This document shows positions 17,368 to 24,716 of a stretch of DNA of 36,947 bases, in pieces; the first letter of the stretch is position 1; each line of letters starts with the position of its first letter. This DNA is from an uncultured Planctomycetaceae bacterium. GTDB lineage: Bacteria; Planctomycetota; Planctomycetia; Planctomycetales; Planctomycetaceae. The position numbers and the translations under genes are program-made. The notes beneath the pieces were generated by a model, which was given only the letters and a program-made list of their open reading frames with translations, was not told the origin of the DNA and did no database searches. The DNA lies in NCBI GenBank assembly GCA_903871805.1, contig CAIQIE010000392.1:1-36947 (forward strand), in the 5' to 3' direction.

Positions 17368-17646
17368 TCAGACTTCGGAATTGCCGGATCTGATCCTGCC
17401 GATCATACGTTCGAGTGCCTTTTCCAAAAGGTCATCAGAATCATACTCACCGGCTTCAACGGCCTTCCTGATAGCCGCCAGTCTTTCCTGACGAGCGTGT
17501 AGGACTTCGTCTCCTGAAGCGTTCTGTGTCGCACGTTCGGATTTGCGTACGGAAGTTTTCCTGCTATTCGCCGTCTGTGGATCCCCCCCATTTTTCCCGC
17601 TATTTTCCGCACTGAGCGGAGGGGATTTCTGAGGAGAATGGTCCAT
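17368..17646 (-). CDS. FlgM-like anti-sigma-28 protein
   Basis: A 92-aa protein. ATG 17646 is chosen because GGAG lies upstream; a GTG at 17655 would add three residues. The N-terminal 45 residues are polar and disorder-like (SPQKSPPLSAENSGKNGG). The C-terminal helix-rich part RLAAIRKAVEAGEYDSDDLLEKALERMI matches the FlgM core pattern (IKxAIxxGxYxxDxxxIAxxML). FlgM holds the flagellar sigma factor FliA inactive until hook completion. No flagellar or sigma genes lie nearby, so the partner is unknown. Confidence 0.7.
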   Translation of the reverse strand: MDHSPQKSPPLSAENSGKNGGDPQTANSRKTSVRKSERATQNASGDEVLHARQERLAAIRKAVEAGEYDSDDLLEKALERMIGRIRSGNSEV

Positions 17647-18107
17647 GAAAAGCACTCCGTCACAGAGTTCAGGTAAACTGGGGGAAGCAGGAGTTGCTTC
17701 AACGACTGGCTACAGGGCTGACTTCCTGGTGATGAATCGGCTGGAATGCTAGGACTATAGAGCGCCCGAGTCCACTGAATCCGGGGAAACACTCGATAAA
17801 CTGTCCACCGGGCGGCCAATGGAAACACCTCGTGTATCGGTTGATTTCTGCGAAAATGCGATTCCGGAAGCAGCTTGTGGGGAAAAGAATCCATCTGTTT
17901 TCGGATTGAAAACTACGTGTATCGATGATTCCGCCCGCTGGCAGTGAATCCAAAGGCCTGGAAAAGCCGGATTGAAATCGCAGAGAGAGTTCGATTGAAT
18001 TGCAGTTCCGGCCCACACCTGATGGAATCCCCCGGCGGGAATGCCACTGTGCTTTTCCCGTTTGGGACGAATCGTCCCTTTTTTTGACTCAGAATGCGGG
18101 TGCAGTA
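17647..18107. other. Divergent intergenic region with hairpin near its right end
   Basis: About 460 bases between the FlgM-like gene (-) and the hydrolase gene (+). The ORFs present look like chance frames. A palindrome followed by a T7 run lies at 18064-18085, immediately upstream of the hydrolase start. Confidence 0.4.
18064..18085 (+). terminator. Terminator-like hairpin in the leader of the hydrolase gene
   Basis: GGGACGA and TCGTCCC flank a single A (18064-18078) and are followed by T7. In practice this is a 5-6 bp stem with a small loop. It sits 22 bases before ATG 18108 and in the same orientation. It could terminate transcription entering from upstream or act as a leader attenuator. 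Confidence 0.5.
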
Positions 18108-19352
18108 ATGACGGGACTTGTTACGGTGATTTCCCGGGCGCTGATGCTCTTTTTCCCGGTGATTCTGTCATCAGTCATGGCAGCGGAGCCGTCGGAGCAA
18201 TTACAGCAGTGGCTCCAGCAGCGGCCGTTATCGGACGAGGTGCTGTCAGAATTGCTGCAGCAGCAGTTTGCCGAGGAATCTCTGACGGCCGATCAGGCGC
18301 AGGTGATCTCGGACATCCTCTGGAGGGCGAGGCTTGAGTATCTGCGGATAGAGCGAAAGCCGGAATTGGATGCGCGGGAAATCGTTCTGGGTGATTTGAA
18401 GATGCCATTCTGGTACAAGAGTTTTGGTGAAGCACCAGCGACGGGCAGGCGATTGTTCATTTCGATGCATGGTGGTGGTGGTGCACCGGCAGCGGTGAAC
18501 GACCAGCAGTATGAAAATCAGAAACGGTTGTACCAGCCTGAAGAAGGCATTTATCTGGTTCCCCGAGCGGCGACCAACACATGGAATCTCTGGCATCAGG
18601 GGCACATCGACCAGTTTTTTGAGTCTCTGATTACTGACATGGTGGTCTTCGAAAACGTTGATCCAGACCGTGTGTACTTCATGGGATACTCAGCCGGGGG
18701 AGACGGCGTTTATCAGCTGGCCCCTCGCATGGCTGACAGGCTGGCGGCGGCCGCCATGATGGCCGGCCATCCGAACGAGGCGCGACCTGAGGGACTGCGA
18801 AATATCGGCTTCACGCTGCACATGGGAGCGGATGACAAAGCCTACAATCGAAACACGATCGCGGCCGACTGGGGGAAACGTCTGGAGCAGCTTCAGAAGG
18901 AAGATCCATCCGGTTACGTACACGAGGTGACCTTGCATCCGAACCGAGGGCACTGGATGAATCTTCAGGATGCGGTTGCGGTACCGTGGATGTCGAAATT
19001 TCAGAGAACACCATGGCCGAAAAAAGTCGTATGGGTTCAGGATGACGTTGTGCATTCTCGATTCTACTGGCTTCAGACAGATCCCGCGGCAGCAAAAGCG
19101 GGAGACGAGGTTGTTGCGGAAGTTGTGGATGGTGTGATTCGGATTTCCCGATGTTCGGCAGAAAAACTCACACTCCTGCTGCATGACGATGTGGTCTCAC
19201 TGGACGGCACTGTAAAGGTCGTGCTTCCGGATGGTCTGGAAACGGAGCATTCCGTGAAGAGAACTCTGAAAACCATGGCAACCTGCCTTCGTGAACGAAA
19301 CGACTACAGGAGTATGGCTCGAAGTACGATCGAACTTTCCATTGCAAAATGA
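18108..19352 (+). CDS. Secreted alpha/beta hydrolase (esterase / PHB-depolymerase-like)
   Basis: A 414-aa protein from ATG 18108. An earlier in-frame ATT/TTG region to 18000 contains the terminator-like hairpin and is unlikely to be coding. The signal peptide at residues 1-26 ends VMAA/EP. The oxyanion region HGGGG is at 121-125, the nucleophile elbow GYSAGGDG has Ser195, an acid candidate is Asp242/Asp243 in MGADDKAYN, and a late histidine lies in NRGHWMN. The pattern resembles the dienelactone-hydrolase/esterase D/PHB-depolymerase-like group. A helical segment at residues 28-90 precedes the core and a short beta domain (DEVVAEVVDGVIRISRC) follows it. The substrate is unknown. The next gene is 80 bases downstream. 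Confidence 0.85.
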   Translation: MTGLVTVISRALMLFFPVILSSVMAAEPSEQLQQWLQQRPLSDEVLSELLQQQFAEESLTADQAQVISDILWRARLEYLRIERKPELDAREIVLGDLKMPFWYKSFGEAPATGRRLFISMHGGGGAPAAVNDQQYENQKRLYQPEEGIYLVPRAATNTWNLWHQGHIDQFFESLITDMVVFENVDPDRVYFMGYSAGGDGVYQLAPRMADRLAAAAMMAGHPNEARPEGLRNIGFTLHMGADDKAYNRNTIAADWGKRLEQLQKEDPSGYVHEVTLHPNRGHWMNLQDAVAVPWMSKFQRTPWPKKVVWVQDDVVHSRFYWLQTDPAAAKAGDEVVAEVVDGVIRISRCSAEKLTLLLHDDVVSLDGTVKVVLPDGLETEHSVKRTLKTMATCLRERNDYRSMARSTIELSIAK

Positions 19353-19365
19353 GCTGTGCTGACGG

Positions 19366-19383
19366 AAGAGAGCAAGCTCTTTT
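19366..19383 (+). terminator. Weak terminator-like hairpin
   Basis: AAGAGAG (19366-19372) pairs with CTCTTTT (19377-19383, one G-T pair) around CAAG, placing a short T run in the 3' arm. It lies between the hydrolase and the beta-lactamase-fold gene. Confidence 0.4.
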
Positions 19384-19432
19384 CTGTTCGCAGGATGGTC
19401 CCCTGGCATGTTGATCAGGTTCGGAGTCTGCG

Positions 19433-20542
19433 ATGTCTGATTTCCAGAACTTTCCTGCGATTGCAGCGGCTGTGGATGACGGCGTGAAACGCAGTCTGCA
19501 CACGGGCGTTCAGATTTACGTCTCGTTAAACAGCAGAGAAGTACTGAATGCGGCAATGGGTGAGGCGTCGCCTGGCTGTATGATGACGAATTCGCACATG
19601 ATGCTGTGGCGAAGTGCAGGCAAGCCGGTCACAGCACTGCTGACGCTCAAATTGTTTTCCGAAACGGGGATTTCCCTGCAGACGAAGATTTCAGAGCTGC
19701 TGCCAGAAGCGACAGGCTGCGGTGCTGCAACGGTTTTCGACATACTGACTCATCAGGCTGGTTTTCCTCAGGTGGAGACTGGTTGGCCGCAGATGGACTG
19801 GGACAGCAGTGTTCGTCAGATTCTAAGTTCGTCAGTGAATCCTGCCGTGGGACGGGCTGCCTATCATCCTCAGAGCAGTTGGTTTGTGCTGGGAGAAATT
19901 CTTCGACGGCTGAAACGAACAGCAGAAGGTGCCCTGCCCTCGTTTACCGATCTGCTGCAACGGGAACTGCTGGCCCCTCTCGGAATGAGTCATACATTTT
20001 GCGGCATCCCGGAGTCACTGCTGGCGGTGCGGCCCGATCTTTTGCCGCAGTTGTACGACCGGGAGAAAGGTCAGCTGACTCCATCGCCATACAGCACTGT
20101 TCCCTGGGTGACTCAGCCTTCACCAGGTGGCAATTTGCGAGGTCCGGTGCAGGAACTGGGGAGATTCTATGAATTCCTGCTCAGGCAGGGGCGTTTGGAA
20201 GATGGGACAGAGCTTGTTCCGAGACACCTTGTGGAAGCGATGACTCAACGGCACCGAATCGGGTTATTTGATGACATGCTGCAGCATATTGTGGACTTTG
20301 GGCTGGGAGTTCTGTGTGATTCGAAGCAGTACGGCGCAGAGACGGTTCCCTATGGATTTGGAAAATTCTGCAGCACGAGGACTTTTGGTCATGGTGGTTC
20401 GCAGTGTTCGATGGCGTTCTGTGATCCGGAAGCAGAATTGGTTGTTGCCTGGTCCACCAATGGATTCTGTGGAGAAGGACAGCATCAGAGACGAAATCGC
20501 ATGCTGAATGAAGCGGTTTATGCCGATCTGAAGCTTTCGTGA
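19433..20542 (+). CDS. Serine hydrolase of the beta-lactamase / class C esterase family
   Basis: A 369-aa protein of the Beta-lactamase (PF00144) family. The nucleophile motif SxxK is SAGK at residues 61-64 (Ser61, Lys64). The tyrosine of the second motif is probably Tyr144 in AAYHPQSSWFVLGEIL, and the third box is GHGGSQ near residue 322. No signal peptide is visible, so it is predicted to be cytosolic and is more likely an esterase than an antibiotic-resistance beta-lactamase. ILTHQAGFPQVE and ELLAPLGMSHTFCGIPE are typical family blocks. The start at ATG 19433 is the first in frame. Confidence 0.9.
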   Translation: MSDFQNFPAIAAAVDDGVKRSLHTGVQIYVSLNSREVLNAAMGEASPGCMMTNSHMMLWRSAGKPVTALLTLKLFSETGISLQTKISELLPEATGCGAATVFDILTHQAGFPQVETGWPQMDWDSSVRQILSSSVNPAVGRAAYHPQSSWFVLGEILRRLKRTAEGALPSFTDLLQRELLAPLGMSHTFCGIPESLLAVRPDLLPQLYDREKGQLTPSPYSTVPWVTQPSPGGNLRGPVQELGRFYEFLLRQGRLEDGTELVPRHLVEAMTQRHRIGLFDDMLQHIVDFGLGVLCDSKQYGAETVPYGFGKFCSTRTFGHGGSQCSMAFCDPEAELVVAWSTNGFCGEGQHQRRNRMLNEAVYADLKLS

Positions 20543-20754
20543 CAGACTGCAGTGGAATGAAACAATCAGGGATCATTGTAAGATCCTGTCAGTTGTAATG
20601 CTGAAGAAAAGCCGGGGACGTGACTGGCAGCCGGGCTGGCAGGCAGACGGGGTGGGGGCCTTTTCAAGCCGCGCAGTGGAAATCGCCCGGATGCTGGTTT
20701 GCTGAACTCTTCATCGTGCACAGGAAAGATTCCTTCAGAGGACGGGGTTCAAGT

Positions 20755-21510
20755 ATGGTCAAAAATTTTCGGAATCGACTAAGGTCCGGGGAAACACTTG
20801 TTGGAACGATGCTGACACTGCCATCTGCGGCGGTCGCCGAGATTCTTGCGGACGCCGGCTTTGACTGGTTGTTTGTGGACTGCGAACACGGCTCGATGGA
20901 CGTGAAGTCCGTCCAGGAAATTGTGCAGGCAGTAGGGCATCGGGTGGCCTGCCTGGTTCGAGTTCCTGAGAGTTCGGAAGGTGATATCAAGCGGATTCTG
21001 GACGTCGGAGCCCAGGGCATCATTGTCCCTCAGGTGAATACGGCGTTACAGGCGGCCGACATCGTTCGATACTCTCGATACGCCCCGCAGGGGTGTCGTG
21101 GTGTTGGAATTGGTCGGGCTCAGGGTTACGGAGCCCGATTTGCGGACTATGTGGCGACAGCCAACGACGAAGTGGTGGTTGTGGTTCAGGCAGAACATCG
21201 GGATGCCGTCACCAATATTCAGCAGATCACAGCCGTTCCGGGAATCGACTGTGTCCTGCTGGGGCCCTACGACCTTTCGGCAAGTTTCAACCGGATGGGA
21301 CAGATTCACGATCCTGTAGTTGTCCAGGCAATTGAGCATGTGATTCACCACTGCAGGTCGGTGAACATTCCAACGGGATACTTTGGTGTGACGGCGGAGG
21401 CTGTTCAGGAGTATGAACGCCGGGGCTGTGGATTGCTGGTGGCTGGTGTGGATGTCGCCTACCTGAGTGGCGGTGCCAACCGCATGATTCGCACCATGCG
21501 TGGTCAGTAA
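20755..21510 (+). CDS. HpcH/HpaI-family class II aldolase (2-keto-3-deoxy sugar acid type)
   Basis: A 251-aa protein from ATG 20755; the earlier frame to 20620 lacks support. Active-site positions known from E. coli HpaI are present: His45 in VDCEHGSMD, Arg69 in LVRVPE, Glu147 in the VVVQAEHRD strand and Asp173 in LLGPYDLS. The block GAQGIIVPQVN supports the family. These metal-dependent enzymes reversibly cleave 2-keto-3-deoxy sugar acids or 4-hydroxy-2-oxoheptanedioate to pyruvate plus an aldehyde. The exact substrate cannot be told from sequence. It is cytosolic. Upstream is the serine hydrolase, 212 bases away. Confidence 0.92.
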   Translation: MVKNFRNRLRSGETLVGTMLTLPSAAVAEILADAGFDWLFVDCEHGSMDVKSVQEIVQAVGHRVACLVRVPESSEGDIKRILDVGAQGIIVPQVNTALQAADIVRYSRYAPQGCRGVGIGRAQGYGARFADYVATANDEVVVVVQAEHRDAVTNIQQITAVPGIDCVLLGPYDLSASFNRMGQIHDPVVVQAIEHVIHHCRSVNIPTGYFGVTAEAVQEYERRGCGLLVAGVDVAYLSGGANRMIRTMRGQ

Positions 21511-21720
21511 ACAGCGGATTTTGCAGTGTTTTTTGGGGAAGTAGTGGCCGAATTTTTCCGGACCGTTACCATGCAGGTGGTTTTTAAGACAGACGCAGAG
21601 CTTTTGAATAGCACGGAATCGCCATTCAGATTCTGCTGAGGAAAAACATTCAGGTTGCAGCACGGAGGTTGTTCTTTTTTCAGAGGCATCCGTCTGCGAA
21701 TTCTGTTTGAATTCCATGCT

Positions 21721-21728
21721 AAGGAGGT
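21721..21728 (+). promoter_or_regulatory. Perfect Shine-Dalgarno site that fixes the exbD start
   Basis: AAGGAGGT lies five bases before ATG 21734. It rules out the earlier in-frame start at 21707, which has no such site. Confidence 0.85.
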
Positions 21729-21733
21729 GCGGA

Positions 21734-22171
21734 ATGCCACTGAAGACAGAAACTCCTGAAGAACCATCATTGAATCTGACACCCATGATTGATGTGGTGT
21801 TTCTCCTGATCATTTTCTTTCTGGTCGGAGCGCGATTCACAAAAACCGCAGACGAACAGCAGTTTGATGTAGACCTTCCGACTGCCGCTCCTGTGCAGAC
21901 ACTCAGCCGTGAGCCCGATCCGCTGATCATCACGGTTCGCCGCGACGGACAGATCTCGCTGGGGGCGGTGGTCGTTCAGGCCGACCAGTTGCAGTCAAGG
22001 CTTGTGGCAGCTCGAGAAGCCTACGCCGGGCAGAGCGTGATTATTCGTGGGGATGGCGATGGAAGCTATCAGTCTGTGGTGGACGTGATGAGCCTGTGCC
22101 ATAAGGCGCAAATTCATCGATTTTCGCTCGCCTTCCAGCCCACGGATTCAGGAAAGTCTCAGACGCCATGA
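21734..22171 (+). CDS. exbD: ExbD/TolR-family biopolymer transport protein
   Basis: A 145-aa protein. It has a short cytoplasmic N-terminus, then LNLTPMIDVVFLLIIFFLV at residues 14-31 with the conserved transmembrane Asp20 that carries the proton path in ExbD/TolR. A periplasmic domain of about 110 residues follows. ExbD works with ExbB (and TonB) as a proton-driven motor that energises envelope processes. No exbB/tolQ gene lies in the window. The 3' end overlaps the next gene in an ATGA, so the two are translationally coupled. The partner toroid protein may be its functional replacement for TonB; this is inference. Confidence 0.92.
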   Translation: MPLKTETPEEPSLNLTPMIDVVFLLIIFFLVGARFTKTADEQQFDVDLPTAAPVQTLSREPDPLIITVRRDGQISLGAVVVQADQLQSRLVAAREAYAGQSVIIRGDGDGSYQSVVDVMSLCHKAQIHRFSLAFQPTDSGKSQTP

Positions 22172-24618
22172 AATCACTGCAGCACTTGGCACAACGCCTG
22201 AAACAGGGCGAAACGTTGACGGGGGACGACATTGTCGCACTGATTCTTGTGCTGGCAATGGCACTTTCCATCGCCCATCTCCTGACCATGTTGATTACTC
22301 GCTGGGGTGATCGGAACACGGCTCTGAAATCACTGATGGCGTCCCTGTTAATCCACGGAGTCTGTCTTCTGGGACTGGAGGTTTTTGATCCATCGCCCGG
22401 CCCCGTCGAGACCAAAAAACCAGTGAACGCCGCTACGGAAGAGTTGCTGACAGAGGCCATTGTGGAGACTTCAGACAACATCCCACTCAGTGGGAATGAG
22501 TCTTCTGCTGCAGTGGATCGTCCAAATCAACCAGACATACAGCTGGAGCGATTCGAGCCTGATGCACCGGAGATGGTGGCGCTGGCGACACCTGAACGTA
22601 TCGCTGTAGAGCAAGAGTTACCGTCCCCCGAAATCAGGGATGTTTCACAATTTCGCCAGCAGCCGATGCATGAACTGGAACAGCCGAAAGACCCGCTTCC
22701 AGAGGGCACCCAGCGACAGAATGCCAGCGATCCTGCCGCAGAACTGGTCACCGAATATGAATCACGTCCGGAGAAAATCATCCCGCCACGGCTGCCTGCC
22801 GCCGTTCGCACGGAGCAAGCACAGTCGCTGGATTTGGAAGCCGGCCCGACGGATCCCGGTGACTTTCAGGGTGGAGAATTTGAGATAGCAATTCCTGATG
22901 TCTCGATTGCCGGCGCCTTATCCGGGATTGTCTCGGGCCTGCAGATTCCAGAGCAACCTGCACCGTTCGACAGCATGCAGCCTCCGTCCAGATCCACAGA
23001 CCCAGCCGCCATGGACGTTGGGAACGAGGTGCCGTCGGCGGAGTCTCCGGACAAAGCTGTTTTGCCGAGAGGTTTACAGGCGCGATTGCCGCGTATGTTG
23101 AGAACGGTTCCCGAACGAATGAATGTGGAGCGTTCCCTGCCCTCTGCTGAGCAGAAACCATCCCTCTCGCTGCCACTGAGCGAGCTTTATGAGGGCAGCG
23201 GCCAGAGACCGGGAACGACAGAGTCCGCCGATGCGATTGCTGCTGTCGCAGCAATGTCAGTTCCTGAGTTGCCGGTGATTCGGCGTCCCACTCGACCACC
23301 GGAGTTGTATCGTCTGCGTGATCAGCAGACTCGCCGGGAAACAGCCACAAGATTCGGGGGGACTCAGGAATCAGAAAAGGCTGTGGAACGCAGTCTTGTT
23401 TGGCTTGCCTCGATTCAGTCTTCTGACGGTCGCTGGGATGCTTCGGACTACGGATCCGGCCTTGTGGAAGTGGACGAGAACGGTGTGAATCGGGGATTTG
23501 CGGGGCGGGAGGCGGACACGGGAATTACGGCACTTGTGATGCTGTGTTTTCTGGGCGCGGGATATACACAGGAACAGGGTCCGTATGCGATCCAGGTTGA
23601 TCATGCCCTGGACTGGTTGATTCGCCAACAGGGCTCGGATGGCAATCTGTGTGGGAAGGCTGAGCATTACGCTCGGATGTATTGTCATGCAATGGCCACC
23701 TATGCGCTGGCGGAAGCCCTTGGTATGCAGAAGGGACCAGTTTCCGGTCCCATTCTCGATCCTCAGACACTTTCTGCAGGCGTTTCCAACCTGAAGATCG
23801 CGGCAACGCTTATCACATCCGGATCTGTAGCTCAGCCGGGACTGGTGCTGTGCACTGCCTGCACCTCGCCCGAGGAGATTGCCGCTGAAAAGGCGGCCTG
23901 GTTATTTCGCAAAGTTGACGATTCCCGACTGCGAGCAGCGCTTGCACGAGCTGTTCAGTTCACAATCAGTCAGCAGGATCCCGTCAGTGGAGGCTGGCGC
24001 TACAGACCGGCTCAGGAAGGAGACGTCAGTATGTTTGGATGGCACCTGATGTCGCTGAAAAGTGCGGAAATGGCTGGATTAAATCTTCCGGCGTCCGTGC
24101 GGCAGCGGATGCAGGCCTTTCTGAAACTCGTCGCCCAGGGAGACCATGGGGGGCTGTATGGATATCGACGGAACGTAGTCACCAACGGTCAGAATTCAGA
24201 ACGTGTGACGCCGGCAATGACTGCGGAAGCGTTATTTTGCCATCAGATGCTTGGGAATGATCCAAATTCAGCCGCCACGCGGGAAGCGATTGATTTTCTT
24301 GTCCGAAATCCCCCGACTCTGGCAAAGAAGGATTTCTATTACTGGTACTACGGAACCCTCGCGATGTATCAGCATGGTGGCAGTGTTTGGCGTCAGTGGA
24401 ACGAAAGGCTTCGAGAACAGTTACTGTCGGAGCAGACTGCTTCGGGCCCGTTTTTGGGAAGCTGGGAGCCTACTGATCCATGGGGCCGGTATGGCGGACG
24501 TCTTTACTCTACAGCGCTGGCAACTTTGACTCTGGAAGTGTACTACCGTTTTCTGCCATTGTATCGCATGAACATTGACCCGGGGGATCAGGATACTGGC
24601 CGACAGCCTCTTCCATGA
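22168..24618 (+). CDS. Membrane-anchored protein with proline/glutamate-rich linker and C-terminal alpha/alpha toroid (prenyltransferase/squalene-oxidase repeats)
   Basis: An 816-aa protein whose ATG overlaps the exbD stop (ATGA). Two hydrophobic helices at about residues 22-44 and 55-71 anchor it. Residues 75-395 are a long low-complexity linker rich in P, E, S and Q. From residue 400 come toroid-type repeats: VERSLVWLASIQSSDGRWD, VDHALDWLIRQQGSDGNL, AVQFTISQQDPVSGGWRY and EAIDFLVRNPP. They end with LYSTALATLTLEVYYRFLPLY at about 785. This repeat fold is shared by squalene-hopene cyclases, prenyltransferase beta subunits and alpha-macroglobulin-like domains. No DxDD cyclase motif was seen, so it is probably a binding or structural domain. 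The coupling to exbD suggests an energised envelope complex. Confidence 0.82.
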   Translation: MKSLQHLAQRLKQGETLTGDDIVALILVLAMALSIAHLLTMLITRWGDRNTALKSLMASLLIHGVCLLGLEVFDPSPGPVETKKPVNAATEELLTEAIVETSDNIPLSGNESSAAVDRPNQPDIQLERFEPDAPEMVALATPERIAVEQELPSPEIRDVSQFRQQPMHELEQPKDPLPEGTQRQNASDPAAELVTEYESRPEKIIPPRLPAAVRTEQAQSLDLEAGPTDPGDFQGGEFEIAIPDVSIAGALSGIVSGLQIPEQPAPFDSMQPPSRSTDPAAMDVGNEVPSAESPDKAVLPRGLQARLPRMLRTVPERMNVERSLPSAEQKPSLSLPLSELYEGSGQRPGTTESADAIAAVAAMSVPELPVIRRPTRPPELYRLRDQQTRRETATRFGGTQESEKAVERSLVWLASIQSSDGRWDASDYGSGLVEVDENGVNRGFAGREADTGITALVMLCFLGAGYTQEQGPYAIQVDHALDWLIRQQGSDGNLCGKAEHYARMYCHAMATYALAEALGMQKGPVSGPILDPQTLSAGVSNLKIAATLITSGSVAQPGLVLCTACTSPEEIAAEKAAWLFRKVDDSRLRAALARAVQFTISQQDPVSGGWRYRPAQEGDVSMFGWHLMSLKSAEMAGLNLPASVRQRMQAFLKLVAQGDHGGLYGYRRNVVTNGQNSERVTPAMTAEALFCHQMLGNDPNSAATREAIDFLVRNPPTLAKKDFYYWYYGTLAMYQHGGSVWRQWNERLREQLLSEQTASGPFLGSWEPTDPWGRYGGRLYSTALATLTLEVYYRFLPLYRMNIDPGDQDTGRQPLP

Positions 24619-24716
24619 CAAGGCTGCACACGTTCCACCAGGACCTGATACAGACGATGCCACTGTTACGGAGGTGCTTATCAGGCGGCAACAGGTTGGC
24701 GACACTCCTGTATACG

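Noticed and set aside
17403..17894. Leftward ORF overlapping the FlgM-like gene
   Set aside because: It is in another frame of the FlgM-like gene and shows no protein features, whereas the FlgM frame has a family pattern and a ribosome-binding site.
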